DNA of 64,000 nt from positions 248,001-312,000 of the forward strand of contig NZ_JAATOP010000003.1 in the NCBI RefSeq assembly GCF_011806565.1, written 5' to 3'. The notes beneath the pieces are model-generated. The model saw only the letters and a program-made list of their open reading frames with translations, ran no database searches and had not been told where the DNA came from. Within the stretch, counting starts at the first letter, position 1. Each line of letters starts with the position of its first letter. Shown here in pieces: positions 33,311-42,129 of the stretch. Source of the stretch: Marivivens donghaensis (lineage in GTDB: Bacteria; Pseudomonadota; Alphaproteobacteria; Rhodobacterales; Rhodobacteraceae). A program made the position numbers and the translations under genes.

Positions 33311-34843
33311 ATGACATTGCCCACCCTCAAATTTTCCGAAGATCAGGCCGCCGCTTGGGATGCCATTTCCGATAATCTGGCCGAGGCCGGCGTCGATCTC
33401 GTCGACTCGCTGATGCAAAAGCCCCAAGGGCCGAGCAGCAGCGTCATGGCCGTCATCGGGAAGGCTGGCTCGGGCAAAACGCTTCTGCTGGCAGAGCTGA
33501 CCAAGGCGTTGCGCGATGCGGGCGTCTCGATCATCTCGGGCGATTGGGAGGGAAAAAAGTCCCGCGATCGCAGGACGTTGGCCGTCCTCGCGCCGACGAA
33601 CAAAGCTGCTGCCGTTCTGCGAAATCGCGGCGTGCCGGCGACGACGATCCACCGCATCCTCTACACTCCGGTTTACGATCCGCACTACGAACAGATCGCG
33701 GAATGGCTGGCGGGGGAGGCGGAGCGCCCGACCGTCGAGGGGCTGACCGACACCGCGCTGGACCGCGCCTATGCGTCCTACCAGATCAACGCGTCCATTC
33801 CTGCGGCCTTGGCGGCGGCGGGTCTGCGCGGCTCCGACTTTATCACGGGTTGGAAGCGCCGCGAGGAGCCGCTGGACATCGGGTTCATCGACGAAAGTTC
33901 GATGCTCGATCAGAAGGCGCTGGATGATCTCAAGGAGATTTTCCCGACGCTGGTGCTGTTCGGCGATCCCGCCCAGCTGCCGCCAGTTCAGGGCACGGGC
34001 GGAATGGTGTTCGAGGCGCTGCCGGACAAGCAGAAGCTGATCCTCAACCGCATCCACCGTCAGGAAGCAGGCAACCCGATCCTCGATCTCGCGCACGCGC
34101 TTGCCGATCCGTGGGTCGATTTCTACAAGTTCGAGCAACTCGTCGAAGAGGCGTCAAAGAAAGACCCGCGCGTGGTCTGGGCCCAACGTGTCGAATCCGA
34201 TCTTATGGCGCGCTCTCCAGTGCTGGTCTGGCGCAACGCCACGCGCATTCGCCTCATACACGCGTTCCGCAATGCGTTCGATGCGCCGCAGGACAAGCTG
34301 CTGCCTGGCGAGCCGCTGATTTGCGACGGCATTGAATTGCCTGCGAAACACCGCAAAAAACGGCTCGATTTGGAAGCGCGCGGGCTCATTAAGGGCGCGC
34401 AGGTCATCTATCGCGGGCCGGGCAGCAAGCCAGGATTTTCGCGGCTGTGGGTGATGGGGGCGGAGGAGCCTCAACTGTCGGCTGCGAGCATCGTGAAGAT
34501 CGAGATGGAGGGCGAGGAAGAACCCTTTATCCCCTACGCCGCGCGGATGGGGGCGACGTTCCTGCATGGCGCAGCCGTGACGATCCACAAAGCGCAGGGT
34601 TCGCAGTGGGACACGGTTCAGGTTTTTGGTCCCGACATCTATGCCGCCGCGCAGATGGGGCGGTCCGAGGCGGGTCAACCGCTTTGGAAGCGCCTTGCGT
34701 ATGTGGCGATCACGCGGGCGGAGCGGGAGCTTCGCTGGGTGACGCGCCGCAGCCTCGCGCGCCCGACGTCTCCGCTGTCGATTGACGATCTGTCTGCTCC
34801 GGCGGCAGAGTTGCGCCTGACAACGCAGGAGGCCCCAGAATGA
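33311..34843 (+). CDS. RecD/Dda-type SF1B ATP-dependent DNA helicase
   Basis: The 510-residue helicase has Walker A VIGKAGSGKTLLLAEL (about 48-63), motif Ia VLAPTNKAAAVLR, Walker B FIDESSMLDQKALDDL, motif III LFGDPAQLPPVQGTG and the C-terminal UvrD_C_2 block GAAVTIHKAQGSQWDTVQVF with YVAITRAERELRWV. This is the RecD2 / Dda / PIF1-like group. It lacks the RecB-interaction extension, and no recB or recC is near, so it probably works alone on 5'-3' unwinding. Its stop overlaps the SDR start (ATGA). Confidence 0.9.
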   Translation: MTLPTLKFSEDQAAAWDAISDNLAEAGVDLVDSLMQKPQGPSSSVMAVIGKAGSGKTLLLAELTKALRDAGVSIISGDWEGKKSRDRRTLAVLAPTNKAAAVLRNRGVPATTIHRILYTPVYDPHYEQIAEWLAGEAERPTVEGLTDTALDRAYASYQINASIPAALAAAGLRGSDFITGWKRREEPLDIGFIDESSMLDQKALDDLKEIFPTLVLFGDPAQLPPVQGTGGMVFEALPDKQKLILNRIHRQEAGNPILDLAHALADPWVDFYKFEQLVEEASKKDPRVVWAQRVESDLMARSPVLVWRNATRIRLIHAFRNAFDAPQDKLLPGEPLICDGIELPAKHRKKRLDLEARGLIKGAQVIYRGPGSKPGFSRLWVMGAEEPQLSAASIVKIEMEGEEEPFIPYAARMGATFLHGAAVTIHKAQGSQWDTVQVFGPDIYAAAQMGRSEAGQPLWKRLAYVAITRAERELRWVTRRSLARPTSPLSIDDLSAPAAELRLTTQEAPE

Positions 34844-35568
34844 AAACGGCGATCATCACAGGCGCGAGCAGCGGTATCGGGCGCGCAGTGGCGGAAAAGC
34901 TGGCCCACGCAGGCTGGTCGATCGGGCTGATCGCACGGCGCTCAGACGTTTTGGAAGAAATGGCCGCCAGCCTGCCTGACGCAATGGCGCTGCCCTGTGA
35001 CGTCAGCGATGCGGCTGCGGTGGAAGAGGCTTTCGCCGTTTTCGCGGCAAAGTACGGCCACCTCGCTCTGCTGTTCAACAACGCGGGCGTCTTCACGCCG
35101 CAGGCCGATATTGATGATGTGCCGCTGGACGATTGGGACCGTGCGCTGTCGGTGAACCTCACCGGCATGTTCCTTTGCGCTCGTCAGGCGTTCGGCCAGA
35201 TGAAGCGGCAGGAGCCGCGCGGCGGGCGGATTATCAACAACGGCTCTGTGTCTGCCCATGTGCCGCGCCCGCAGGCGGTGACCTACACGGTGACCAAGCA
35301 CGCCATTACGGGACTGACGAAGCAATTGGCGCTCGACGGTCGGGAGCTGGACATCTGCTGCGGCCAGATCGACATCGGGAACACTTACACCGAAATGCTG
35401 GCCGACATAAGCGACGCCGCGATTGCCAAAGGCGAGACGCCGCCGCCGTCGTTCGACGTGAGCCATGTGGCCGATAGCGTGCTGGCGATGGCCGAGCTGC
35501 CGCTCAATGCGAACGTTCTGTTCCAGACGATCATGGCGCGGGGAATGCCCTACGTCGGTCGCGGTTAA
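34840..35568 (+). CDS. Short-chain dehydrogenase/reductase
   Basis: The 242-residue SDR has the NAD(P)-binding TGASSGIGRAVAEKL (6-20), the structural LFNNAGVF (NNAG), the catalytic Ser in NNGSVSAHVP and YTVTKHA for the Tyr-x-x-x-Lys pair. Arg residues after the first turn (IARRSD) favour NADP(H). Substrate unknown. It is translationally coupled to the helicase, probably by operon layout rather than function. It is convergent with the TIGR02186 gene, and the two stops overlap by four bases. Confidence 0.92.
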   Translation: MKTAIITGASSGIGRAVAEKLAHAGWSIGLIARRSDVLEEMAASLPDAMALPCDVSDAAAVEEAFAVFAAKYGHLALLFNNAGVFTPQADIDDVPLDDWDRALSVNLTGMFLCARQAFGQMKRQEPRGGRIINNGSVSAHVPRPQAVTYTVTKHAITGLTKQLALDGRELDICCGQIDIGNTYTEMLADISDAAIAKGETPPPSFDVSHVADSVLAMAELPLNANVLFQTIMARGMPYVGRG

Positions 35569-36323
35569 CGGCGGAGCCTGCCGAAGATTGCCGAGGCGGC
35601 CCAGCCTGCAACGGCCGCGATGAACAGCGACAACAGACCGTAGATCGCGCCTTGCTCGGTCGCGAGGTTGTAGAGCCAGCGCTCGATGCCGACTTTGAAA
35701 ACCGGAATGATGACGCGGATCTGGTCGACGACCTGACCATTGCGCGTGATGAAAATGCGGGTGCGATAGTTGCCCTCGACCAGTTTGGAGGGCAGGGCGA
35801 TCGACGTGTGGAACAGCGTGTCCTCGTCGAGCGAAACCTCGCCTTCGAGCACTTGGAACAGGTCCTCGCGTTCTTTGAGGCGGGCGTAGGCGTCGGTGTA
35901 ATCGTTGGTGCTGAACGCGTCCTGACCGACCGCGCGGATCACGCGCTCGCCGGTGATCGCCTGCTGTAAATCCTCAAGAGGGTTGAGCACGTCGTCCATC
36001 GGGCCGGAGGTGGCGACGGCGTAGAACGACGGCGCAATCTCGATCTCGACGGAGCGGGTGTTCACCCAGATGCCAGCGATGCGCTCCTTTTTGCGGACGG
36101 TCGTGGGCACGTTCGGGCCGGCGACGGCAATGATAACGCCGAGGTCCGAAAACTCGGGCGGCGGCGACTCGCGGCGGATTGCGCCGAAGATCAGGATTTC
36201 GGAGCCTGTGAATGTCGCGGAAATCGCGACTTCGTCCTGCGACAGGCCGAGCACGATTTCTTCCTGCGCACGCGCGGACAGGGCCGTGATGCAAAGGGTG
36301 AGTATCGCGAGGAGCCGGATCAT
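35565..36323 (-). CDS. TIGR02186 family membrane-anchored protein
   Basis: The 252-residue protein has a signal peptide (MIRLLAILTLCITALSARAQ), a beta-rich extracytoplasmic domain with EEIVLGLSQDEVAISATFTG and IGIERW-type elements, and a C-terminal membrane anchor (GLLSLFIAAVAGWAASAIFG). This matches the uncharacterised TIGR02186 family. Its start codon overlaps the stop of the upstream TauE-like gene (ATGA), and this pairing is common in the family, so the two probably work together at the inner membrane, perhaps in sulfite/thiosulfate handling or assembly. Confidence 0.86.
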   Translation of the reverse strand: MIRLLAILTLCITALSARAQEEIVLGLSQDEVAISATFTGSEILIFGAIRRESPPPEFSDLGVIIAVAGPNVPTTVRKKERIAGIWVNTRSVEIEIAPSFYAVATSGPMDDVLNPLEDLQQAITGERVIRAVGQDAFSTNDYTDAYARLKEREDLFQVLEGEVSLDEDTLFHTSIALPSKLVEGNYRTRIFITRNGQVVDQIRVIIPVFKVGIERWLYNLATEQGAIYGLLSLFIAAVAGWAASAIFGRLRR

Positions 36324-37228
36324 TCGCCTGTCCCCAGCGAGTAGACATCGAGCGGCGTGATGACGAGGTCGAGGCCGAGTTTGATACACACCAGCAGAAC
36401 CAGCGCGGCAAGCAGGATGCGGAGCTGTTCTGCCTTCAGCTTGGCGCCGATACGGGTGCCGAACTGCGCGCCGATCACGCCGCCGATCAGCAGCAGAAGC
36501 GCCAGCACGATATCAACGGTGTGGTTGGTGATCGCGTGCATCATCGTGGTGTAAGCGGACACGAAGATGATCTGGAACAGCGACGTGCCGATCACCACCT
36601 TGGTCGGCATGCCAAGCAGGTAGATCATCGCAGGCACCATGATGAAGCCGCCGCCAACGCCCATGATCGCGGACAGGATGCCGACGAAAACGCCGACCAT
36701 CAGCGGCGGGATCACCGAAATATAAAGGCCGGAAATGCGGAACTTCACCTTGAAGGGCAGGTTGTGGACCCAGTTGTGACGGCGGCGTTTTCTGGCACCG
36801 CTACGCTTGCTTTTGCGCAGGGCGTTGATGCTTTCGATAAACATCAGGCCGCCGACGATGCCGAGGAACACGACGTAGCAAAGGTTCACGAGCAGATCGA
36901 CTTGGCCCATCGCCTTGAGCAGGTTGAAGATCTGTACCCCGATCGTGGAGCCAATCAGGCCTCCGATCAGCAGGACCGTCCCCATCCAGTAATCGACGCC
37001 CTTGCGTTTGATATGCCCGAACAGGGCGGACACGGAGGACGCGACGATCTGGTTGGCAGAGGTGGCAACCGCAACGGCGGGCGGAATGCCGACAAAGAAC
37101 AGCAGCGGTGTAATAAGGAAGCCGCCACCCACGCCGAACATGCCGGAGAGCACACCAACAAGGCCACCGATCCCGAGGAGGAGGTAGATGTTGACTGAGA
37201 TTTCGGCAATCGGGAGGTAGATTTGCAT
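36320..37228 (-). CDS. TauE/SafE-family membrane permease (long form)
   Basis: The 302-residue permease has two homologous halves, each with a Gly-rich motif: GVLSGMFGVGGGFLITPLLF and GILSAIMGVGGGFIMVPAMI. A basic cytoplasmic loop (RKSKRSGARKRRRHNW) separates them, and eight or nine helices are predicted. Met 37228 (MQIYLPIAEISVN) is used as start. It is coupled to the TIGR02186 gene. The substrate is probably a small sulfur oxyanion or organosulfonate, unproven. Confidence 0.9.
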   Translation of the reverse strand: MQIYLPIAEISVNIYLLLGIGGLVGVLSGMFGVGGGFLITPLLFFVGIPPAVAVATSANQIVASSVSALFGHIKRKGVDYWMGTVLLIGGLIGSTIGVQIFNLLKAMGQVDLLVNLCYVVFLGIVGGLMFIESINALRKSKRSGARKRRRHNWVHNLPFKVKFRISGLYISVIPPLMVGVFVGILSAIMGVGGGFIMVPAMIYLLGMPTKVVIGTSLFQIIFVSAYTTMMHAITNHTVDIVLALLLLIGGVIGAQFGTRIGAKLKAEQLRILLAALVLLVCIKLGLDLVITPLDVYSLGTGE

Positions 37229-37338
37229 GTCCCGTCCGGTCTTTGAGCTTGTTTCGAACAAGACTCGTTATCGGTCGGGTGTCAAACCCATTGCCCCTGA
37301 AAAATGCAGAAATCTGTAATTGAAGATATAAGTATTGA

Positions 37339-38559
37339 TTATGTCTGGGCGGAGGTCTGACGGATCACGCGCCCCAATCGCCCGATACCCTCGTCAATTT
37401 TATCGGGCAGCGCGCAGGAGAAGGACAACCTTATTCCATTGCCGTTCGCGCTATCCGCGTAAAATGCCCGCCCCGGTACGAACGCCACCTTTTCGGTCTT
37501 GAGCGACTCGGCCAGAAGGTCCGCTCCGTCAATATCTTGGGGCAGCGTCACCCAGATGAACATTCCGCCTTCGGGGCGGGTCCACGATACATTATCGGGC
37601 ATTTCCCTTTCGAGGGCCGCAAGCATGTGATCGCGGCGGGCGCTGTATGTTTTGCGGATCAGATCGACCTGTTTACCGAACGTGGCGCGGGCCACGCGGT
37701 TGATGGCGATCTGGTTGAGCGATGCGGAGTGCAGATCGGACGCCTGTTTGATCAGGACCAGACGCTGGATGACTTCTTTGGCCGCAACGACCCAACCGAC
37801 ACGCAGGCCGGGGGCGAGGGTCTTCGAAAAGCTGCCACAGTATATAGTGCGGCAATCCTCGATCGTGCCGCGCTTCTCGATCTCCATCGCGAGGACGGAC
37901 GGCTGCGGCTCGCCATCATAGCGGAGGCTCTGATAGGCGGCGTCTTCGATGAACGGGATGTCGAGCGCCTCGCTTAGGTCGAGCAACCCCTGACGTTCGC
38001 GGCGATCCATGGTCATGCCCGTGGGGTTCGCGAAATCGACCGAAGCATACGCGAATTTGACCGCGCCGCCTTTGGCCTCGGCTGTGGCGCGATAGTCGTC
38101 CGCAGTTCGGTTCGACGCCGGGTCGAGGCGGTCGTAATGGGGCTCGTAGGCGTTGAACGCGCCGAGCGCGCCCATGTAGGTCGGCCAAGTGACCAGCGCG
38201 GTGTCGTTGGGCGACAGGAAGAGTTTACCCAGATAGTCGAGCGCCTGCTGCGATCCCGAGGTGATGAGGATGTTGTCGAGATCGCAGGGAATGCCGATCT
38301 CGCCCATCTGCTGGGCCAGCCATTCGCGGAGCGGCTTGTAACCTTCGGACACACTATACTGTAGCGCCTGTTGTCCCTCGGCGGTGGAGAAGATGTCAGC
38401 GAAGGCTTCCGAGAACGCGTCTGTCGGGAAAAGGGCAGGGTCGGGGATGCCGCCGGCAAAGGAAATGATGTCGGGCTGGTCGAGCAGTTTCAGCAGTTCC
38501 CTGATTTCCGACGCCTTCATTCGCGATTGCCTGCTGGCAAAGACCTGAGCCCAGTCCAT
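37339..38559 (-). CDS. PLP-dependent aminotransferase (class I, LysN/2-aminoadipate type)
   Basis: The 406-residue enzyme opens MDWAQVFASRQSRMKASEIR, then ISFAGGIPDPALFPTDAF, typical of 2-aminoadipate/aromatic aminotransferases related to the MocR C-terminal domain. YSVSEGYKPLREWLAQQM, ITSGSQQALDYL, the PLP-binding Asp and Tyr in FIEDAAYQSLRYDG, and the Schiff-base Lys in GSFSKTLAPGLRVGW are present. An AAGGAGG ribosome-binding site precedes Met 38559. The amino donor cannot be fixed from sequence. It is transcribed alone. Confidence 0.92.
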   Translation of the reverse strand: MDWAQVFASRQSRMKASEIRELLKLLDQPDIISFAGGIPDPALFPTDAFSEAFADIFSTAEGQQALQYSVSEGYKPLREWLAQQMGEIGIPCDLDNILITSGSQQALDYLGKLFLSPNDTALVTWPTYMGALGAFNAYEPHYDRLDPASNRTADDYRATAEAKGGAVKFAYASVDFANPTGMTMDRRERQGLLDLSEALDIPFIEDAAYQSLRYDGEPQPSVLAMEIEKRGTIEDCRTIYCGSFSKTLAPGLRVGWVVAAKEVIQRLVLIKQASDLHSASLNQIAINRVARATFGKQVDLIRKTYSARRDHMLAALEREMPDNVSWTRPEGGMFIWVTLPQDIDGADLLAESLKTEKVAFVPGRAFYADSANGNGIRLSFSCALPDKIDEGIGRLGRVIRQTSAQT

Positions 38560-38897
38560 TGATTCCTCCTTGGGATTGAGCGCAGAGGACACCTTGGAGA
38601 ATTTTAAGTCAATAGTTATGACCTACCTGTCACGCCGAAATGTCGCACCCGCCTTGCATATCGACGGCCCGATGATTTGATCTAACTCAAAGTAGACGCG
38701 CAAAACATGTGGCTTAAGGGTTTTACGGCGCCCCTGGATACGACCTCCCCTGTATTCGGGTGCGCCATTTTACCTCGGCTTAATAGCCCTTTCGAATATT
38801 GCCGTATTTGTCGGAAACGACTAGAACCGCTCCCAAAGTCGGTGGGCGGAGTGTGACTCGGCCTGCCTGTTGGAATTTACCAATTCGGGAGAGCCAC
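38560..38897. other. 338-bp intergenic region before ctaD
   Basis: This gap between the divergent aminotransferase and ctaD genes has no reading frame I would call. It contains an FNR-type box near 38677 (separate entry) and a number of AT-rich stretches around 38700-38810 that could hold the ctaD promoter. I see no repeat or RNA gene. Confidence 0.5.
38677..38690 (+). promoter_or_regulatory. FNR-type box upstream of ctaD
   Basis: TTGAT-CTAA-CTCAA differs at one base from the FNR/FnrL consensus TTGAT-N4-ATCAA. It lies about 208 bp upstream of ctaD and 118 bp from the aminotransferase start. Oxygen-responsive control of an aa3-type oxidase by FnrL is known in relatives, so this is plausible. 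Confidence 0.45.
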
Positions 38898-40568
38898 ATG
38901 GCAGATGCAGCCATTCATGGCCATGAACACCACGACGAGAGAGGCTTCTTCACTCGTTGGTTCATGTCCACCAACCACAAGGACATCGGGATCCTTTACC
39001 TGTTCGTTTCGGGTATCGTAGGTTTCATCTCGGTTCTGTTCACCGTTTATATGCGTCTCGAACTGATGCATCCGGGCGTTCAGTACATGTGCACTGAGGG
39101 CGCACGTTTCATCGCCAGCGAGGCGACCTGTACGCCGAACGGCCACCTGTGGAACGTGATGATCACCTATCATGGCGTCCTGATGATGTTCTTCGTCGTC
39201 ATCCCGGCCCTGTTCGGCGGCTTCGGCAACTACCTGATGCCGCTGCAAATCGGCGCTCCGGACATGGCTTTCCCGCGCATGAACAACCTGTCGTTCTGGA
39301 TGTACGTTGCAGGTGTCGGACTGGGCGTTGCCTCGATGTTCGCACCGGGCGGCGACGGCCAGGCCGGTTCGGGCATCGGCTGGGTTCTCTACCCGCCGCT
39401 CTCCACGCAGGAAGCAGGCTACTCCACCGACCTCGCGATCTTCGCGGTCCACGTTTCGGGTGCTTCGTCGATCCTCGGCGCCATCAACATCATCACCACC
39501 TTCCTGAACATGCGCGCACCGGGCATGACCCTGCACAAGGTTCCGCTGTTCGCCTGGTCGGTATTCGTGACCGCATGGCTGATCCTTCTGTCGCTGCCGG
39601 TTCTGGCTGGCGCGATCACCATGCTCCTGATGGACCGTAACTTCGGCACTTCGTTCTTCCAGCCTGCTGGCGGCGGTGACCCGATCCTCTACCAGCACAT
39701 CCTGTGGTTCTTCGGCCACCCGGAAGTCTACATCATCATCATCCCGGGCTTCGGCATCATCAGCCACGTCATTGCCACCTTCTCGCGCAAGCCGATCTTT
39801 GGCTACCTGCCGATGGTTTACGCAATGGTCGCGATCGGTGTTCTCGGCTTCGTCGTGTGGGCTCACCACATGTACACCGTTGGTATGTCGCTGACCCAGC
39901 AGTCGTACTTCATGATGGCCACCATGGTTATCGCGGTTCCGACCGGCGTGAAGATCTTCTCGTGGATCGCCACCATGTGGGGCGGTTCGGTAGAGTTCCG
40001 CTCGCCGATGCTCTGGGCCTTCGGCTTCCTGTTCCTGTTCACCGTTGGCGGTGTGACCGGTATCGTTCTGTCGCAGGCTCCGATCGACCGCGCGTACCAC
40101 GACACCTACTATGTGGTTGCTCACTTCCACTACGTGATGTCGCTGGGTGCTGTCTTCGCGATCTTCGCAGGTATCTACTTCTACCTGCCGAAGTTCTCGG
40201 GCCGCGCTGCTCCGGAATGGGCTGCCAAGCTGCACTTCTGGATGATGTTCATCGGTGCGAACCTGACCTTCTTCCCGCAGCACTTCCTTGGCCGTCAGGG
40301 TATGCCGCGTCGTTACATCGAGTATCCGGAAGCATTCGCGACCTGGAACCTCGTGTCCTCGATCGGTGCCTTCGTAGCCTTCGCTTCGTTCTGCTTCTTC
40401 ATCGGCGTTCTGGCCTACACCCTCCTGGCTGGCCGTCGTGAGACCCGTCCGAACCCGTACAACGAGTTCGCTGACACCCTCGAATGGACGCTGCCGTCGC
40501 CGCCGCCGGAGCACACCTTCGAGATCCTTCCGAAGCAGGAAGACTGGGACAAAGGCCACTCGCACTAG
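38898..40568 (+). CDS. ctaD: Cytochrome c oxidase subunit I (aa3 type)
   Basis: The 556-residue haem-copper oxidase subunit has twelve membrane helices. [15 protein letters not shown], the D-channel region [20 protein letters not shown], the CuB/cross-linked His-Tyr [13 protein letters not shown] and [14 protein letters not shown] for haem ligands are all present. It reduces O2 at the inner membrane while pumping protons. A GGGAGAG ribosome-binding site precedes ATG 38898. Subunits II, III and assembly genes are not in the window, in line with a separate ctaD locus. A strong terminator follows. Confidence 0.97.
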   Translation: MADAAIHGHEHHDERGFFTRWFMSTNHKDIGILYLFVSGIVGFISVLFTVYMRLELMHPGVQYMCTEGARFIASEATCTPNGHLWNVMITYHGVLMMFFVVIPALFGGFGNYLMPLQIGAPDMAFPRMNNLSFWMYVAGVGLGVASMFAPGGDGQAGSGIGWVLYPPLSTQEAGYSTDLAIFAVHVSGASSILGAINIITTFLNMRAPGMTLHKVPLFAWSVFVTAWLILLSLPVLAGAITMLLMDRNFGTSFFQPAGGGDPILYQHILWFFGHPEVYIIIIPGFGIISHVIATFSRKPIFGYLPMVYAMVAIGVLGFVVWAHHMYTVGMSLTQQSYFMMATMVIAVPTGVKIFSWIATMWGGSVEFRSPMLWAFGFLFLFTVGGVTGIVLSQAPIDRAYHDTYYVVAHFHYVMSLGAVFAIFAGIYFYLPKFSGRAAPEWAAKLHFWMMFIGANLTFFPQHFLGRQGMPRRYIEYPEAFATWNLVSSIGAFVAFASFCFFIGVLAYTLLAGRRETRPNPYNEFADTLEWTLPSPPPEHTFEILPKQEDWDKGHSH

Positions 40569-40590
40569 TCAAGCGGCCTTCTGAAATCGG

Positions 40591-40620
40591 AAAACCCCGG
40601 CCGCTGCGCCGGGGTTTTTT
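40591..40620 (+). terminator. ctaD terminator
   Basis: AAAACCCCGG-CCGCTG-CGCCGGGGTTTTTT is a strong stem-loop with a T6 run, 22 bases past the ctaD stop. Confidence 0.92.
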
Positions 40621-40650
40621 GTTAGGCAACCTGCCTTGAGGACCCACCCC

Positions 40651-41148
40651 ATGCCCTACGAATGGATCGCTAAGCCCGAAGGCGACGACGCGCCTGTCGC
40701 CGAGCTTCACCTCTGGCCCTATCGCAGCCTTCCCAAATCCGGCTTTGTCTGGTTCGTCGGGGGCACGATCGCATTTCTGTCCGTCCCACTGATCGCAATG
40801 ATCGGTACGCAAGTGCTCTGGGGGCTGCTGCCTTTCATTATGCTCGTGATGTGGGCGCTCTGGTCCGCCCTCCAGCGCAGCTACAAAGATGGCGAGGTGC
40901 TGGAAGAGCTGAAGATTTGGCCCGACCGGATGACGCTGGACAGGCATAACCCGCGCAGTCGCAAGCAGTCGTGGGAAGCGACCCCCTATGGGGTGCAAAT
41001 TACCCGCCATGAAAAGAACGGACCGGTCGAAGAGTACCTCACGATGAAGGGCAGCAACCGCGAGGTCGAAATCGGCTCGTTCCTGTCTGTCGAAGAGCGC
41101 CGCGCTCTCTATCCCGAACTCCTCGGCGCTCTCTCGAAAGTGCGCTGA
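40651..41148 (+). CDS. DUF2244 family membrane protein
   Basis: The 165-residue protein has two adjacent membrane helices (about 32-70, GTIAFLSVPLIAMIG and LLPFIMLVMWALWSAL), then a soluble domain with RSYKDGEVLEELKIWPDRM and EIGSFLSVEERRALYPELLG, the DUF2244 signature. Members often lie near cytochrome oxidase genes; the function is not known. Met 40651 follows GAGG by eight bases. It is downstream of ctaD but behind a terminator. Confidence 0.87.
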   Translation: MPYEWIAKPEGDDAPVAELHLWPYRSLPKSGFVWFVGGTIAFLSVPLIAMIGTQVLWGLLPFIMLVMWALWSALQRSYKDGEVLEELKIWPDRMTLDRHNPRSRKQSWEATPYGVQITRHEKNGPVEEYLTMKGSNREVEIGSFLSVEERRALYPELLGALSKVR

Positions 41149-41152
41149 GCGC

Positions 41153-41335
41153 TCAGTGGGACTGCTTCGGCAGCTCCTTGCGCGGAACCGACGCCATCTC
41201 TTCCAGCTCGGCCTCGGTCATATTCTCGTACATATTCTGCGATGCACCTTGCAGATCGTCAGGGTCGCTATCGCCCCGCTTTGCCGAAAGGGCGGCTCCC
41301 GCGGCCTTCTGCTGCTGTTGCGACTGGGCTCTCAT
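41153..41335 (-). CDS. DUF3008 family small protein
   Basis: The 60-residue protein reads RAQSQQQQKAAGAALSAKRG after Met, then GASQNMYENMTEAELEEMAS and a basic RKELPKQSH end. This matches the DUF3008 family: short, polar, seen in stress- and desiccation-linked sets. An AGGAG ribosome-binding site is seven bases before ATG 41335. It is convergent with the DUF2244 gene, with four bases between stops. Longer in-frame starts up to 41428 are not supported. Confidence 0.82.
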   Translation of the reverse strand: MRAQSQQQQKAAGAALSAKRGDSDPDDLQGASQNMYENMTEAELEEMASVPRKELPKQSH

Positions 41336-41431
41336 GTCTCGTCTCCTGTTGATGTCGGTCAGAAAACGAAAATCTAGGCGCACCGTTCCCGCGGGCAAAA
41401 CGGCTCGGCCAAACAATGCCGAACACATAAG

Positions 41432-41455
41432 AAAAGGGCGACAGAAGCCGCCCTG
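41432..41455 (-). terminator. yqeY terminator
   Basis: On the minus strand AGGGCGGC-TTCTGT-CGCCCTTTTCTT forms a short GC stem with a T-rich tail, about 65 bases past the yqeY stop and beyond a dispersed repeat. Confidence 0.65.
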
Positions 41456-41456
41456 C

Positions 41457-41516
41457 CTTTGTGCCTGAAATATCCCGGGGTGAATGCCCGCAGGGCAGAG
41501 GGGCAGCGCCCCTCAT
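41457..41516. repeat. Dispersed intergenic palindromic repeat, copy C (inverted to A)
   Basis: Read on the minus strand it gives GAGGGGCGCTGCCCCTC, TTCACCCCGGGATATTT and GGCACAAAGG, the same blocks as copy A at 3580-3640, in the same order. It begins directly after the yqeY stop, as copy A begins directly after the dioxygenase stop. Confidence 0.75.
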
Positions 41517-41519
41517 CCG

Positions 41520-41978
41520 TCAGTTCAGACGCTCTTTTACTTTCGGGCCAACAGCACCGAAATCCATCTGGCCGGTGTATTTAGCCTTCAGGGCGCCCAT
41601 AACCTTGCCCATGTCACGAATCGACTCTGCGCCGACTTCGGTGACAGCAGCATCGATGGCCGCTGCGACTTCATCGTCGTCCAGCTGACGCGGCAGGAAC
41701 TCTTCGATCACCTTGATTTCCGAGCGTTCCTTTTCCGCCAGCTCGAGGCGGCCTGCCTCTTCGTACTGGCGCGCGCTTTCCTGGCGCTGCTTGACCATTT
41801 TGCCAAGGATCGCGAGGATTTCCTCGTTGCCGACGGTCTGTTCCTCGCCGTCAATACGGGACGCAATCTCGCGGTCCTTGATCGCGGCATTGATCAGACG
41901 AAGGGTCGACAGACGCTCCGCATCTTTGGCCTTCATGGCTTCTTTCAGAGCCGTGTTCAGTCTTTCGCGCATTTCCAT
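41520..41978 (-). CDS. yqeY: GatB/YqeY domain protein
   Basis: The 152-residue protein reads MEMRERLNTALKEAMKAKDA then RLSTLRLINAAIKDREIASR, the standard YqeY start, followed by ILGKMVKQRQESARQYEEAG, a helical Glu/Gln-rich region and DFGAVGPKVKERL at the end. YqeY resembles the tRNA-binding tail domain of the GatB amidotransferase subunit and is of uncertain role. Met 41978 aligns with family starts; 41972 is also possible. It is divergent from carA, as is common in alphaproteobacteria. Confidence 0.92.
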   Translation of the reverse strand: MEMRERLNTALKEAMKAKDAERLSTLRLINAAIKDREIASRIDGEEQTVGNEEILAILGKMVKQRQESARQYEEAGRLELAEKERSEIKVIEEFLPRQLDDDEVAAAIDAAVTEVGAESIRDMGKVMGALKAKYTGQMDFGAVGPKVKERLN

Positions 41979-42129
41979 CCCAATCTTTGGCAAGTGCGAT
42001 AACGTCCGCCCCGTTTATTCCTTCCTCGCGAACGGTACAACCGTTCGTGCATCAGGGCTGATACGTCCTTGACCCTAGGTGCCACCCTGCTTAATGACGC
42101 AGCAATTTGGCCTTAGGGGAGTCGCTGTC

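Noticed and set aside
38877-40565. Open frame of 562 codons on the minus strand across ctaD
   Set aside because: Antisense shadow of ctaD, made of Arg/Asp/Glu/His-rich sequence from complemented hydrophobic codons.
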